IMG/VR virus record: IMGVR_UViG_3300025770_000026
Location: 1-51,528 of that record
Length of the DNA stretch: 51,528 nt
Origin: a virus
Direction: 5' to 3' (one strand)
Part shown: positions 7,278 through 14,523 of the stretch, in pieces
How the letters are laid out: the number at the start of each line of letters is the position of its first letter
Position numbering within the stretch: the first letter of the stretch is position 1
Notes under the pieces: generated by a model
Database searches by the model: none
What the model was told of the DNA's origin: nothing
Seen by the model: only the letters and a program-made list of their open reading frames with translations
Position numbers and translations under genes: made by a program

Positions 7278-7427
7278 GAAGAAGTATTCACATACCTCGA
7301 TGAACTCCGCCTCTCTGGCAAAATCAATATGCTAGATGCCGTTCCGTACCTTATCGACCATTTCAAGATTACCAAATACGATGCACATCGCCACTTGGTA
7401 CATTGGATGCAATCTTTTTCAAAATAG
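7269..7427 (+). CDS. Small protein, 52 aa
   Basis: Starts MTQEEVFTYLDELRLSGKIN and ends HRHLVHWMQSFSK. ATGA overlap with the preceding stop indicates translational coupling. Pattern of two or three helices; resembles small helical phage proteins that pair leucine-rich helices, but no family is assigned. Confidence 0.75.
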   Translation: MTQEEVFTYLDELRLSGKINMLDAVPYLIDHFKITKYDAHRHLVHWMQSFSK

Positions 7428-7441
7428 ACAGACACACCCCC

Positions 7442-7470
7442 TTTACACACCAACACATTTAAGGTAAAAT
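7442..7470 (+). promoter_or_regulatory. Early promoter TTTACA-17-TAAAAT, leaderless
   Basis: TTTACA 7442-7447, 17-bp spacer, TAAAAT 7465-7470. The next ATG starts at 7477, 7 bases after the last -10 base. Confidence 0.7.
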
Positions 7471-7476
7471 ATACAA

Positions 7477-7812
7477 ATGAACAAAGCACACATACTACAA
7501 ACACTATTGAATGGCATCACAGAAGTCATACATGATAATGGCGAATCTGTAATGCTCACACTCGCACCTCAACATTTATCCGCAACACAAGATGGTAACA
7601 TACCCCGTGAACATATTGAGACTATCGTAGCATTCAATGTCAATTCGGAACAATGGGAGAATTATACGGTATCTTCTATTGTAAGCATTGAACAACTCAC
7701 GGGTCTCGATGCAAAAAACAATGAAAATAAATTACAAGCATCCTCTGAATATATGAGTGGTGTATTTGATGACGATTTTGCCTTTGAAGAAATGGAACAT
7801 CCCACACTGTGA
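7477..7812 (+). CDS. Hypothetical protein, 111 aa, leaderless
   Basis: Starts MNKAHILQTLLNGITEVIHD and ends in EEMEHPTL. Mixed alpha/beta with an acidic tail. It has no good Shine-Dalgarno but stands at the predicted start site of its own promoter. The stop overlaps the GTG of the next gene (GTGA). No known family; the closing HPTL phrase recurs in neighbouring genes (THPTL in the 6922 gene, QHPTL near the ligase N-terminus). Confidence 0.75.
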   Translation: MNKAHILQTLLNGITEVIHDNGESVMLTLAPQHLSATQDGNIPREHIETIVAFNVNSEQWENYTVSSIVSIEQLTGLDAKNNENKLQASSEYMSGVFDDDFAFEEMEHPTL

Positions 7813-8015
7813 GATATTCACTCGTACATACTGATGCTCTCCATAATACTATTCGTCAAGAATTTAGTTTGACGGCAAAAGGACATTGTATTAATATTCA
7901 TCTCTTCTTCAATGGTACCTTGCAAAATAGTCACACTGTAGACAATTGTACTTTGATTACAGCACGACAACACTGGGACTATTTGGTGAAAACAGGATAT
8001 ATGAGAGGCGATTAA
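7809..8015 (+). CDS. AR-x-x-W family small protein (member 4)
   Basis: 68 aa, starting at a GTG that overlaps the previous stop (GTGA). The body is a compact beta domain (INIHLFFNGTLQNSHTVDN) and the end is TARQHWDYLVKTGYMRGD, the clearest minimal form of the family. Nearly the whole protein is the family unit, so this is probably its basic form. Confidence 0.75.
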   Translation: MRYSLVHTDALHNTIRQEFSLTAKGHCINIHLFFNGTLQNSHTVDNCTLITARQHWDYLVKTGYMRGD

Positions 8016-8218
8016 TGGCGGCATCAGTACATAACTTTATATTGACTTGGGGTGAAATCAATTTACTACAGGGAATCCTTGGGGAAACGGCGAAGGGGAC
8101 TGTCGATGAGAACTCTCGTAATGAATTGCAACGATTAGCAAAAAAATTGCAAGAGCAGAGGGATTGTGGATATCCTGCGTTAGACTATCCTTTTTGGCGA
8201 AAGAGTGTGAAAAAATGA
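8015..8218 (+). CDS. Small helical protein, 67 aa
   Basis: Starts MAASVHNFILTWGEINLLQG. TAATG overlap with the preceding stop and GAGG six bases upstream fix the start. The middle is helical (RNELQRLAKKLQEQRDCG). No family recognised. Confidence 0.75.
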   Translation: MAASVHNFILTWGEINLLQGILGETAKGTVDENSRNELQRLAKKLQEQRDCGYPALDYPFWRKSVKK

Positions 8219-8715
8219 ATATCGAAGAACACAAACTTGTGAAAGAAGCAATGGCAGAAAAACTATACAAAATCCAAAACGACAAAGGTTGGGAAATCTA
8301 TTTTCGACCACTAACAGCAACAAATCGTCCTGATGAGAATAAGGATAGAGTGGAATTAATATCTTTCTATCAAGGCGACCCTTTTATGAATCCTAGAAAA
8401 CTTACTGGTGTTCGCAAAAATACTATGCAGGAAACCAATTCAAAAGATAATATAGAAGTGATGTCTGTCAAAGATGCAAGAGAGTGTTGGAACTTGTGGG
8501 TGGAACATGGCGATTATGAAGTTGCCGAAGTAGAAGACTTTCTCAAGGGTGGCAGGTCTGAATGGGCAGGTGAAAATTTTAACTATAGAAAAGAAAGTAA
8601 GACTGCCAGTTGGAGTGTACCAGAGGATGAAGATGGGAATGTAACAATGAACGGAAAACCCTGTAATATATCTGACATATCAAAAACATTAAAAAAAAGG
8701 ATGTATGCAGAATGA
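8215..8715 (+). CDS. AR-x-x-W family protein with C-terminal extension (member 5)
   Basis: 166 aa, ATGA overlap with the previous gene. The N-terminal 100 residues contain the beta-domain pattern (WEIYFRPLTA, DRVELISFYQ) and the signature KDARECWNLWVEHGDYEV. An unrelated C-terminal extension of about 65 residues follows (NYRKESKTASWSVPEDEDGN). Function unknown; located immediately upstream of the DNA ligase. Confidence 0.75.
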   Translation: MNIEEHKLVKEAMAEKLYKIQNDKGWEIYFRPLTATNRPDENKDRVELISFYQGDPFMNPRKLTGVRKNTMQETNSKDNIEVMSVKDARECWNLWVEHGDYEVAEVEDFLKGGRSEWAGENFNYRKESKTASWSVPEDEDGNVTMNGKPCNISDISKTLKKRMYAE

Positions 8716-9902
8716 ATCGGCACACGAATAAATTCCATTGCGATTTACAACATCCAACATTAAAGGAAATGAAAAAAATGAAAACAACAACACTTTTTAT
8801 ACACGAAAGACTCTACCATAAGAGTAAGACAGATGCCATTGTACAATGGGATATATGGACAGAAGGTGCAGACATCTGCACAGAGTACGGACAGATTGGT
8901 GGAAAGATGCAGACTGCAAGAAAGACTGCAACACCAAAGAATGTTGGTCGTGCAAACGCCACTACTGCGGATGAGCAAGCAATCCTTGAAGCAAAAGCAA
9001 TGCACAAGAAACGACTTGATGCCAAATACAGTCTGACGATTGAAGATGCCAAGAAGGAAGTGTTTCTTCCAATGTTGGCGGCATCTTTCGATAAACGAAA
9101 AGACAAAGTAACTTACCCAGTAGATGTCCAACCGAAACTAGATGGTGTTCGGTGTCTGGCATATTGGGATGGCGGTTCTGTGAAACTAATGAGTCGTGGT
9201 GGTAAACAGTGGAATTGTTGCCAGCATATTATTGATGAACTTGAAACCGTCTTGCCGAAGGGATGGGTACTCGATGGAGAACTCTATATTCATGGCAAGA
9301 CTTTTCAAGAGATTACTAAACTCGTCAAGAAGTATCGTCCTAATGAATCCGAAGAAGTCATGTTCCATGTGTATGATATTCCAAGAGCGGCCGGCGATGA
9401 TACCTGCCTTTGGGAAGAGAGATTTAATCTTTTAGACAAGGCATTTTATGGAATGTTGTACGAAAGTAAGATTATTTCGGTTATTACCGTGGCCACTTAT
9501 GAAGCAAGCAACGAGGACGAAGTGTACAAACTTCAATCTCAATTCCTCGAAGAAGGTTATGAAGGTGCGATTGTCCGTGAGATGGATGGCGAATATCGAT
9601 TTGGATATCGTTCTAATAAACTCCTCAAAGTGAAGAACTTTATGGACAGTGAATATAAGATTACAGATTTCACTACTGGCATTGGCAGGTTTGAAGGAAG
9701 TATCGTATGGATATGTGAAACCAAAGACGGTCAATCATTCAAAGTTGTTCCACAGGGAACAATGGAAGAACGACAGGAAACATATCAGAATGCCGAAAAG
9801 AATGTTGGCAAGTTGTTGAAGGTAAAATACTTTGAACTCACTGACGATGGTATTCCACGATTCCCTGTTGGACTTGGTATTCGCCTAACGGAGGATATGT
9901 AA
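8712..9902 (+). CDS. ATP-dependent DNA ligase with N-terminal WGR domain
   Basis: About 396 aa. Residues about 25-100 look like a WGR domain (WDIWTEGADICTEYGQIGGK), known from PARPs and some ligases. The adenylation domain follows: motif I KLDGVR (Lys acceptor), motif III LDGELYIHG, motif IV EGYEGAIVRE and motif V LLKVKNF, then a C-terminal OB-fold. It seals nicks in phage DNA during replication and repair. The ATGA overlap with the previous gene favours 8712; ATGs at 8769 and 8778 sit just before the WGR domain and are possible starts. The WGR domain may read DNA breaks. Confidence 0.9.
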   Translation: MNRHTNKFHCDLQHPTLKEMKKMKTTTLFIHERLYHKSKTDAIVQWDIWTEGADICTEYGQIGGKMQTARKTATPKNVGRANATTADEQAILEAKAMHKKRLDAKYSLTIEDAKKEVFLPMLAASFDKRKDKVTYPVDVQPKLDGVRCLAYWDGGSVKLMSRGGKQWNCCQHIIDELETVLPKGWVLDGELYIHGKTFQEITKLVKKYRPNESEEVMFHVYDIPRAAGDDTCLWEERFNLLDKAFYGMLYESKIISVITVATYEASNEDEVYKLQSQFLEEGYEGAIVREMDGEYRFGYRSNKLLKVKNFMDSEYKITDFTTGIGRFEGSIVWICETKDGQSFKVVPQGTMEERQETYQNAEKNVGKLLKVKYFELTDDGIPRFPVGLGIRLTEDM

Positions 9903-10379
9903 ATGAATATAGAATATGATAACATAGACAACAAGAAATGTTTTTGTTGTGAAAGAAGATTGATGAAAAAAGAGATGCATCATTTTCCAATACCAAAACG
10001 GTACGATGGTAAAATGGTTATTCCTCTGTGTATGGATTGCCACGATATGTCAGACAGAAGGGGATTGCGACATATACTCAAAGAACACGAAGAATTTTCT
10101 ACAGAAGCAATTGATGGATGCACAGAACTTGCAAAGAATTTTATAACATCGGTTGGTATGTTAATGTCAAACTATGAAACCCAAAAACTGATGGACGATA
10201 TACTTCCAAATTGGTTTGAGGACTATATCGAAACATTCCAAGAGAACGAAGAGGATATGTCATTCAAACTTCTTGAGGGATGTTCATTAGATGCAAAACA
10301 ACTTGTTATGAGAATAATATCTCGATATTATGATATAGTACATGAGCCAATGGGAATACTTGCATCGGAGATATTATAA
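9903..10379 (+). CDS. HNH-like zinc-binding protein
   Basis: 158 aa, starting one base after the ligase stop. The N-terminus has paired zinc ligands CFCCERR and LCMDCHD around HHFPIPKR, the arrangement of an HNH/treble-clef nuclease, although the central Asn is not evident. The rest is helical. It could be a small endonuclease or a zinc-finger DNA-binding protein, and its place after the ligase suggests DNA processing. Confidence 0.65.
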   Translation: MNIEYDNIDNKKCFCCERRLMKKEMHHFPIPKRYDGKMVIPLCMDCHDMSDRRGLRHILKEHEEFSTEAIDGCTELAKNFITSVGMLMSNYETQKLMDDILPNWFEDYIETFQENEEDMSFKLLEGCSLDAKQLVMRIISRYYDIVHEPMGILASEIL

Positions 10380-10543
10380 TGTTAGAATGGTTAGTAAAAG
10401 TATGTCCACTAATCGCCGCAATACTTTATGCAATAATTGCAGTAGGGTATCTGTTGAAAAAAGATTATGCGTGGAGTCTTGTATGGACATCGTATGCACT
10501 TGCAAATGTTGGACTTGTACTTGCGGCAGGAGATGGTAAATGA
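10379..10543 (+). CDS. Small membrane protein, 54 aa
   Basis: Starts MLEWLVKVCPLIAAILYAII and ends LANVGLVLAAGDGK. Two hydrophobic segments (about 5-25 and 33-50) joined by a short basic/aromatic loop predict a helical hairpin in the inner membrane. TAATG overlap upstream and ATGA overlap downstream place it inside a translationally coupled operon. Role unknown; size and topology are those of many phage inner-membrane effectors. Confidence 0.7.
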   Translation: MLEWLVKVCPLIAAILYAIIAVGYLLKKDYAWSLVWTSYALANVGLVLAAGDGK

Positions 10544-10905
10544 AACTGAATCCAAACACAGGCGAACCTTGGGTTGGTGATGACTTTCACTGGGAGAAAC
10601 CAGAATTTCATACCTTCTATGGTATTCGGAATCCCAAGGCATCATACAATCGGATTCTGGTGTATGTTGATGATGCGGCATCATCTACACTTGTCTTTTG
10701 GGTGAATGTGAAAGGTGATGCTACTGGTCGCTATAGCAATAAGAGAGAAGTATTGAGTCTTGAAAATGCACGGAATGTATGGGAAACTGCAATAAATAAT
10801 GGGTGGGTTCGGGACGATTCTGTTCCGCCACGGAAGGGGTCTAATATTCTTAAATTCATAACCACACCAACATCTGGGCAACCAAATTATGGAATGAAGG
10901 CATAA
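10540..10905 (+). CDS. AR-x-x-W family protein (member 6)
   Basis: 121 aa, ATGA overlap. A beta-rich core (RILVYVDDAASSTLVFWVNV) precedes ENARNVWETAINNGWVRDD, then a short proline/glycine-rich tail. This member most clearly shows the shared layout: N-terminal segment, beta domain, loop, signature helix, Gly-Trp. Confidence 0.8.
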   Translation: MKLNPNTGEPWVGDDFHWEKPEFHTFYGIRNPKASYNRILVYVDDAASSTLVFWVNVKGDATGRYSNKREVLSLENARNVWETAINNGWVRDDSVPPRKGSNILKFITTPTSGQPNYGMKA

Positions 10906-10908
10906 AAT

Positions 10909-11259
10909 ATGATTGAAGTAACAGGTAAAGTTGAAAAGTACGAAAAGTATATGGCGCATAGTGTAGTCGATTGGTGTATCAATTACTTTCAAGAGATTGA
11001 CCATCTCTATACGGACATAAATCTTGAACTAAAAGTGATGAATGACTGTGATGGTACTTGTATAGAGAATGATGATGGCGGATACGACATCGAAATTTCT
11101 ATCAATCAATCTATGCGGGACATCGTGGCAACTATTGTACATGAGATGGTTCATGTCAAACAATATATTACTGGCGAATGGCAAGGCGAGGGTGAACGAG
11201 AAGCAAACAGTCTGCAATATAAACTTGCAGACCGAATCTGGACTGAGGATGTGTTGTGA
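10909..11259 (+). CDS. Putative zinc metallopeptidase (HEMVH)
   Basis: 116 aa. IVHEMVHVKQYITGEW gives the HExxH zinc motif, and GEREANSLQYKLAD downstream supplies a Glu in the position of the third ligand, as in small zincins of the SprT/minigluzincin kind. Acidic N-terminal half. No signal peptide, so it would act in the host cytoplasm. Substrate unknown. Stands just upstream of a strong promoter. Confidence 0.7.
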   Translation: MIEVTGKVEKYEKYMAHSVVDWCINYFQEIDHLYTDINLELKVMNDCDGTCIENDDGGYDIEISINQSMRDIVATIVHEMVHVKQYITGEWQGEGEREANSLQYKLADRIWTEDVL

Positions 11260-11275
11260 ATCGTGATAAATATTC

Positions 11276-11303
11276 TTGACACTTGTTTTAATTGGTGTAT
11301 AAT
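11276..11303 (+). promoter_or_regulatory. Early promoter TTGACA-16-TATAAT
   Basis: Perfect TTGACA (11276-11281) and TATAAT (11298-11303) with a 16-bp spacer. Unlike the leaderless set, an AAGGAG ribosome site follows before the next ATG. Confidence 0.8.
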
Positions 11304-11312
11304 AAGGAGATA

Positions 11313-11432
11313 ATGATGAGTGAAGAAGATAAAAACAATCCAATGTATATTTTAGGACTTACTATTGGTATTGTCGTTATTGGATTTTTGTTTGGTATCG
11401 GTTACAACATTAGTCAAATGATGTTTAACTAA
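11313..11432 (+). CDS. Single-span membrane protein, 39 aa
   Basis: Starts MMSEEDKNNPMYILGLTIGI; an acidic N-terminus is followed by one transmembrane helix (about 12-32) ending SQMMFN. AAGGAG precedes the ATG. It is the first gene after the strongest promoter in the region and precedes a lipoprotein, so the pair may act at the host envelope early in infection. Confidence 0.65.
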   Translation: MMSEEDKNNPMYILGLTIGIVVIGFLFGIGYNISQMMFN

Positions 11433-11452
11433 AATAAAAAAAGGAGATAATA

Positions 11453-11845
11453 ATGCGTAAAGCAACTATTACAATTTTAATTGGAACTACCCTTATAATG
11501 GGTGGTTGTGGAACACTGGCGGGTGCAGGTATTGGCGCCCTTGCAGGTCAAGCGATTGGTGGTAACACTACTGCAACTTTGATTGGTGCAGGTATTGGTG
11601 CCGCTTCTGGTCTAATTCTCGAAGAAGTCGATAAGGACAATAAGCAAAAGACTGCGGCACAAGTTGCGGCGGCCGAAGAGCGTGTACGATACGAAGAGTG
11701 GCAAAGACGAGAGCGTAAAGGTTACGCAACACACAAGTCCACGACTCGGCGTATTCTAAATCCTGACGGTACTGTTACCGAAACTGGTACAGAAATCGTT
11801 ACGAGCGAACAACAAACCAGTGGTTATGAAGGACTTCCAAGATGA
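11453..11845 (+). CDS. Glycine-zipper lipoprotein
   Basis: 130 aa. Signal peptide with lipobox LIMGGC (lipidated Cys19), then glycine-zipper repeats (GAGIGALAGQAIGG, GAGIGAASG) of the 17-kDa surface antigen/OsmB type, a charged helix and a polar tail. Such proteins insert in the outer membrane or periplasm. Phage lipoproteins often block superinfection by masking receptors or DNA entry; that role is inferred. AGGAG is present, and the gene is in one operon with the 39-aa membrane protein. Confidence 0.85.
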   Translation: MRKATITILIGTTLIMGGCGTLAGAGIGALAGQAIGGNTTATLIGAGIGAASGLILEEVDKDNKQKTAAQVAAAEERVRYEEWQRRERKGYATHKSTTRRILNPDGTVTETGTEIVTSEQQTSGYEGLPR

Positions 11846-12324
11846 GTGATAAAGGTTCTGGTTATATGATTAGTCTTGGCGATGATGTAATCGCCAAAGA
11901 CATTCACGGTGATATGATTGATGCAAAGTTGGTTGAAGTTGATTTGTCTGGAGACATTGATACAATACAATTAGAGAATGGAGATTTTATGAAGATTGAA
12001 CGAACTGGGATTTTCCCAAAAAATGTTAAAGAGATTTTCTCTTATAATGTAATGAAAAATGAATTGAGCAAAGGTATTTGTGAAGTGACTTTTACAAAGA
12101 AGAATGGCGAAGAACGAGTGATGCCTTGCACATTAGACTTCTACCAAATTCCCGAAGAACACCACCCAAAAGGTAACAATACTGTTTCAAAGCAAGAAGT
12201 AATTTCTGCGTGGTGTACTGACAAAAATGGTTGGCGTTCTTTTCGTGTAGATTCGGTAAACAAATTTACAACAAGTGAAAATATTGATGTAGAGTTGAAG
12301 GAGATTGTAAATGAAAATATTTAA
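11842..12324 (+). CDS. SH3-like barrel phage protein (DUF2693-like)
   Basis: 160 aa, ATGA overlap. The C-terminal 90 residues read NELSKGICEVTFTKKNGEER, then MPCTLDF and a closing NGWRSFRVDSV. This is the conserved pattern of a small SH3-like beta-barrel domain widespread in T4-like phages, of unknown function. The N-terminal 60 residues are a second beta-rich part. Confidence 0.75.
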   Translation: MSDKGSGYMISLGDDVIAKDIHGDMIDAKLVEVDLSGDIDTIQLENGDFMKIERTGIFPKNVKEIFSYNVMKNELSKGICEVTFTKKNGEERVMPCTLDFYQIPEEHHPKGNNTVSKQEVISAWCTDKNGWRSFRVDSVNKFTTSENIDVELKEIVNENI

Positions 12325-12556
12325 TTCAAAAGTTGAAGGAAATCCATCACCATCAATCGAAGTGGTAGATGGTTTTGATAACGAATTATTGGCAACATTC
12401 AATAACTGGAATGTTAAAGAAGCGATGGATGGTTATACCGTAGACGAACTTGATAATCTTGTTGAATTGATTCTTGAAGTAAGGAATTATATTGCACAAG
12501 AAGATACCGAGCAAATGTCGTTTGATTTTGCAAAGGAAAATACAGATGAATCATAA
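12311..12556 (+). CDS. Hypothetical protein, 81 aa
   Basis: Starts MKIFNSKVEGNPSPSIEVVD, overlapping the previous gene by 14 bases. Short beta strand region, then an amphipathic helix (VDELDNLVELILEVRNYIAQ) and an acidic tail. No family recognised. Confidence 0.7.
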   Translation: MKIFNSKVEGNPSPSIEVVDGFDNELLATFNNWNVKEAMDGYTVDELDNLVELILEVRNYIAQEDTEQMSFDFAKENTDES

Positions 12557-12740
12557 TGTAGGTGATAGTGTTGTCAATTCAGATAATCTAAAAACAGGTA
12601 ATGTATTGGCAATCAATGAAGATACCAATGAGGTTCAAGTTTCATATACAGATGGACAAACCGAATGGGTAGATTCTGGCAATATTAAAAAGTTGTTGTT
12701 GGAAACCGACCCACCTTTTGGAAACACACTTTCAGGATAA
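12546..12740 (+). CDS. Small SH3/KOW-like protein, 64 aa
   Basis: Starts MNHNVGDSVVNSDNLKTGNV; the VGDSV..TGNVLAI...NEVQVSYTDGQTEWV pattern is that of a KOW/SH3-type barrel. The chosen ATG overlaps the preceding gene; a longer in-frame start lacks support. It ends 6 bases before tRNA-Glu. Confidence 0.65.
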   Translation: MNHNVGDSVVNSDNLKTGNVLAINEDTNEVQVSYTDGQTEWVDSGNIKKLLLETDPPFGNTLSG

Positions 12741-12746
12741 TTTGTA

Positions 12747-12820
12747 GACCCCATCGTCTAGTTCGGTTAGGACATCAGGTTTTCATCCTGAAAACAGGAG
12801 TTCAAATCTCCTTGGGGTCA
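12747..12820 (+). tRNA. tRNA-Glu (anticodon UUC)
   Basis: Full cloverleaf: acceptor GACCCCA/TGGGGTC, anticodon stem TCAGG/CCTGA with loop TTTTCAT, T-loop TTCAAAT. CCA is not encoded. Confidence 0.92.
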
Positions 12821-12839
12821 TTTTTCCTGAGAGAGTTAA

Positions 12840-12912
12840 GCGAGTGTAGCCCAATGGCAGAGGCAAGGGACTTAAAATCCCTCAAGTGTGGGTTCAAGTC
12901 CCACCACTCGTA
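12840..12912 (+). tRNA. tRNA-Leu (anticodon UAA), short variable arm
   Basis: Acceptor GCGAGTG/CACTCGT, D-stem GCC/GGC, anticodon stem AGGGA/TCCCT with loop CTTAAAA, T-stem GTGGG/CCCAC. The variable region is only CAAGT, so this is a class I tRNA, whereas bacterial tRNA-Leu normally has a long arm. CCA is not encoded. Confidence 0.88.
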
Positions 12913-12931
12913 TGTTACAAAGGAGTTAGTT

Positions 12932-13192
12932 ATGCAATATAGATTACATATTGACATTCCACTTGGAACAGATGAAGAGAAGGCAATTCATACTTCTCAA
13001 CATCTAATGGAATGGTTGTTTCACGATGATAGACATCAGTGTATGAAAATGGAAATGCACGGTGTCAGTAAAGTTGGTTATCGTCTTGGTTTTGATGAAG
13101 ACAGGCAGAAGTCCAATTACCTTGACAAGAATGAAAATGGTCATGTAAGTAATAAGAAGATTACTATTGACATTAAATCTACTTCACTGTAG
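12932..13192 (+). CDS. Hypothetical protein, 86 aa
   Basis: Starts MQYRLHIDIPLGTDEEKAIH with AGGAG 7 bases upstream, so the longer frame that crosses tRNA-Leu is wrong. Basic, mixed alpha/beta (MEMHGVSKVGYRLGFDEDRQ). It resembles short conserved proteins of T4-like marine phages, but no function is known. It sits between two tRNAs. Confidence 0.7.
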   Translation: MQYRLHIDIPLGTDEEKAIHTSQHLMEWLFHDDRHQCMKMEMHGVSKVGYRLGFDEDRQKSNYLDKNENGHVSNKKITIDIKSTSL

Positions 13193-13208
13193 AATGTGTG
13201 TATTATAT

Positions 13209-13281
13209 GGGACGGAAGCGGATGGTATCAGCAGTAGAGTTTATACCTCTATTTTCGTGGGTTCAAGTCCCACTCGTCCCA
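13209..13281 (+). tRNA. tRNA-Ile (anticodon UAU), odd D-arm
   Basis: Acceptor GGGACGG/TCGTCCC (one wobble), anticodon stem TAGAG/CTCTA with loop TTTATAC, T-arm GTGGG-TTCAAGT-CCCAC. The D-arm pairs poorly (two pairs at best) and position 8 is A instead of the usual U. It would read AUA codons. Confidence 0.7.
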
Positions 13282-13296
13282 CTTGGAGATTGATTA

Positions 13297-14340
13297 ATGA
13301 AAATTTTAGATGATGTGAAACTTGATTATGCAGATGTTCTTATTAGACCAAAGAGGTCAACACTAACTTCCCGCAAGCAAGTAGATTTATACCGAAACTT
13401 TATATTCAAAAATGGCAAAGAATGGATTGGTGTTCCAATTGTCGCCGCCAATATGGATACAATCGGAACACTTGAAATGGGCGAAGCATTGTCCAAGCAT
13501 AGTATGTTGACTTGTTTAAGTAAACATATAAGTCATTTGAATTATGGTGATTCGTTTGGAGATAACAACTTGGCAATTTCGTTTGGAATGAATGAAGATG
13601 CAGAGATGCAATTGCTCACTAATGATGGTGCGAGTAATCTTTCTGAATTCGCCAAACATAAACCATTCTTCTGCTTGGATGTTGCAAACGGTTACACTCA
13701 ACGATTTGTTGATTTTGTAAAAGATGTCAAGGACAAGTGGCCAGAGAAAATTATTATTGCAGGGAATGTAGTTACAGCAGAAATGACTGAAGCACTTATC
13801 CTTGCGGGTGCAGACATTGTAAAGATTGGCATCGGACCAGGTTCTGTTTGCACAACTCGCAAAAAAGCGGGAGTCGGTTTCCCGCAATTATCCGCCGTGA
13901 TGGAATGTGCAGATGCCGCTCATGGACTAAACGGATTTATTATGGCGGATGGTGGATGTCAATGCCCTGGCGACATTGCAAAAGCATTCGGTGCAGGAGC
14001 AGACTTCGTTATGTTGGGAGGAATGCTTGCAGGACACGAAGAATGTGCAGGAGAAGTCGTTACAGACGACTCAGGAGCGTCTCACAAGGTGTTCTATGGT
14101 ATGTCTAGTGATACTGCTATGAAGAAGCATAGTGGTGGTGTCGCAACCTACAAAGCATCAGAGGGTAAGACAGTGAAGGTGTCATGTCGAGGTGCTGTAG
14201 AAAATACCCTACAGGATATTATGGGTGGGGTGCGAAGTGCCTGTACTTATACAGGTGCAAGGACAATCAAGCAATTGCCGAAATGTACTACATTCGTTCG
14301 GGTAAATCGCCAGTTGAATGTGGTATTTGGGGATTCGTGA
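13297..14340 (+). CDS. guaC: GMP reductase
   Basis: 347 aa, the same length as E. coli GuaC. N-terminus [20 protein letters not shown], then PIVAANMDT, the catalytic loop [11 protein letters not shown] with the active Cys, the phosphate-binding [20 protein letters not shown], and the flap region [16 protein letters not shown]. It converts GMP with NADPH to IMP and ammonia and so moves guanine to the adenine pool. Because the phage DNA is AT-rich, it may rebalance purines from degraded host RNA/DNA. It lies among tRNA genes and has AGATTG upstream, with no strong own promoter seen. Confidence 0.95.
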   Translation: MKILDDVKLDYADVLIRPKRSTLTSRKQVDLYRNFIFKNGKEWIGVPIVAANMDTIGTLEMGEALSKHSMLTCLSKHISHLNYGDSFGDNNLAISFGMNEDAEMQLLTNDGASNLSEFAKHKPFFCLDVANGYTQRFVDFVKDVKDKWPEKIIIAGNVVTAEMTEALILAGADIVKIGIGPGSVCTTRKKAGVGFPQLSAVMECADAAHGLNGFIMADGGCQCPGDIAKAFGAGADFVMLGGMLAGHEECAGEVVTDDSGASHKVFYGMSSDTAMKKHSGGVATYKASEGKTVKVSCRGAVENTLQDIMGGVRSACTYTGARTIKQLPKCTTFVRVNRQLNVVFGDS

Positions 14341-14489
14341 TAAACATCTATTACAAAAAAAAAGAAACACCAGAAGCAATAAGAGAACGCCAAAGAAAAT
14401 ATAGAGTGGCACTTATATCAATTGGCGTTATCACTGTGGTTTGTATGTTAGGCATATGGACTGTGATGTATTTTGCATACACTTTGTAG
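14337..14489 (+). CDS. Single-span membrane protein, 50 aa
   Basis: GTG start overlapping the guaC stop (GTGA). A basic, lysine-rich N-terminus ([20 protein letters not shown]) is followed by one transmembrane helix ([20 protein letters not shown]). The positive-inside rule predicts a cytoplasmic N-terminus. Function unknown. Confidence 0.65.
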   Translation: MINIYYKKKETPEAIRERQRKYRVALISIGVITVVCMLGIWTVMYFAYTL

Positions 14490-14517
14490 TTGACTTCCGT
14501 TCTATCTGTGGTATACT
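14490..14517 (+). promoter_or_regulatory. Early promoter TTGACT-16-TATACT, leaderless
   Basis: TTGACT 14490-14495, 16-bp spacer, TATACT 14512-14517. ATG at 14524 begins 7 bases after the last -10 base. Confidence 0.75.
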
Positions 14518-14523
14518 ATGCGT

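Noticed and set aside
12812-12931. N-terminal extension of the 12932 gene
   Set aside because: It would translate tRNA-Leu; AGGAG stands before the internal ATG.
14184-14336. Upstream extension of the 14337-14489 membrane protein inside guaC
   Set aside because: It is the second frame of guaC; the GTGA overlap at the guaC stop gives a natural start at the basic N-terminus.
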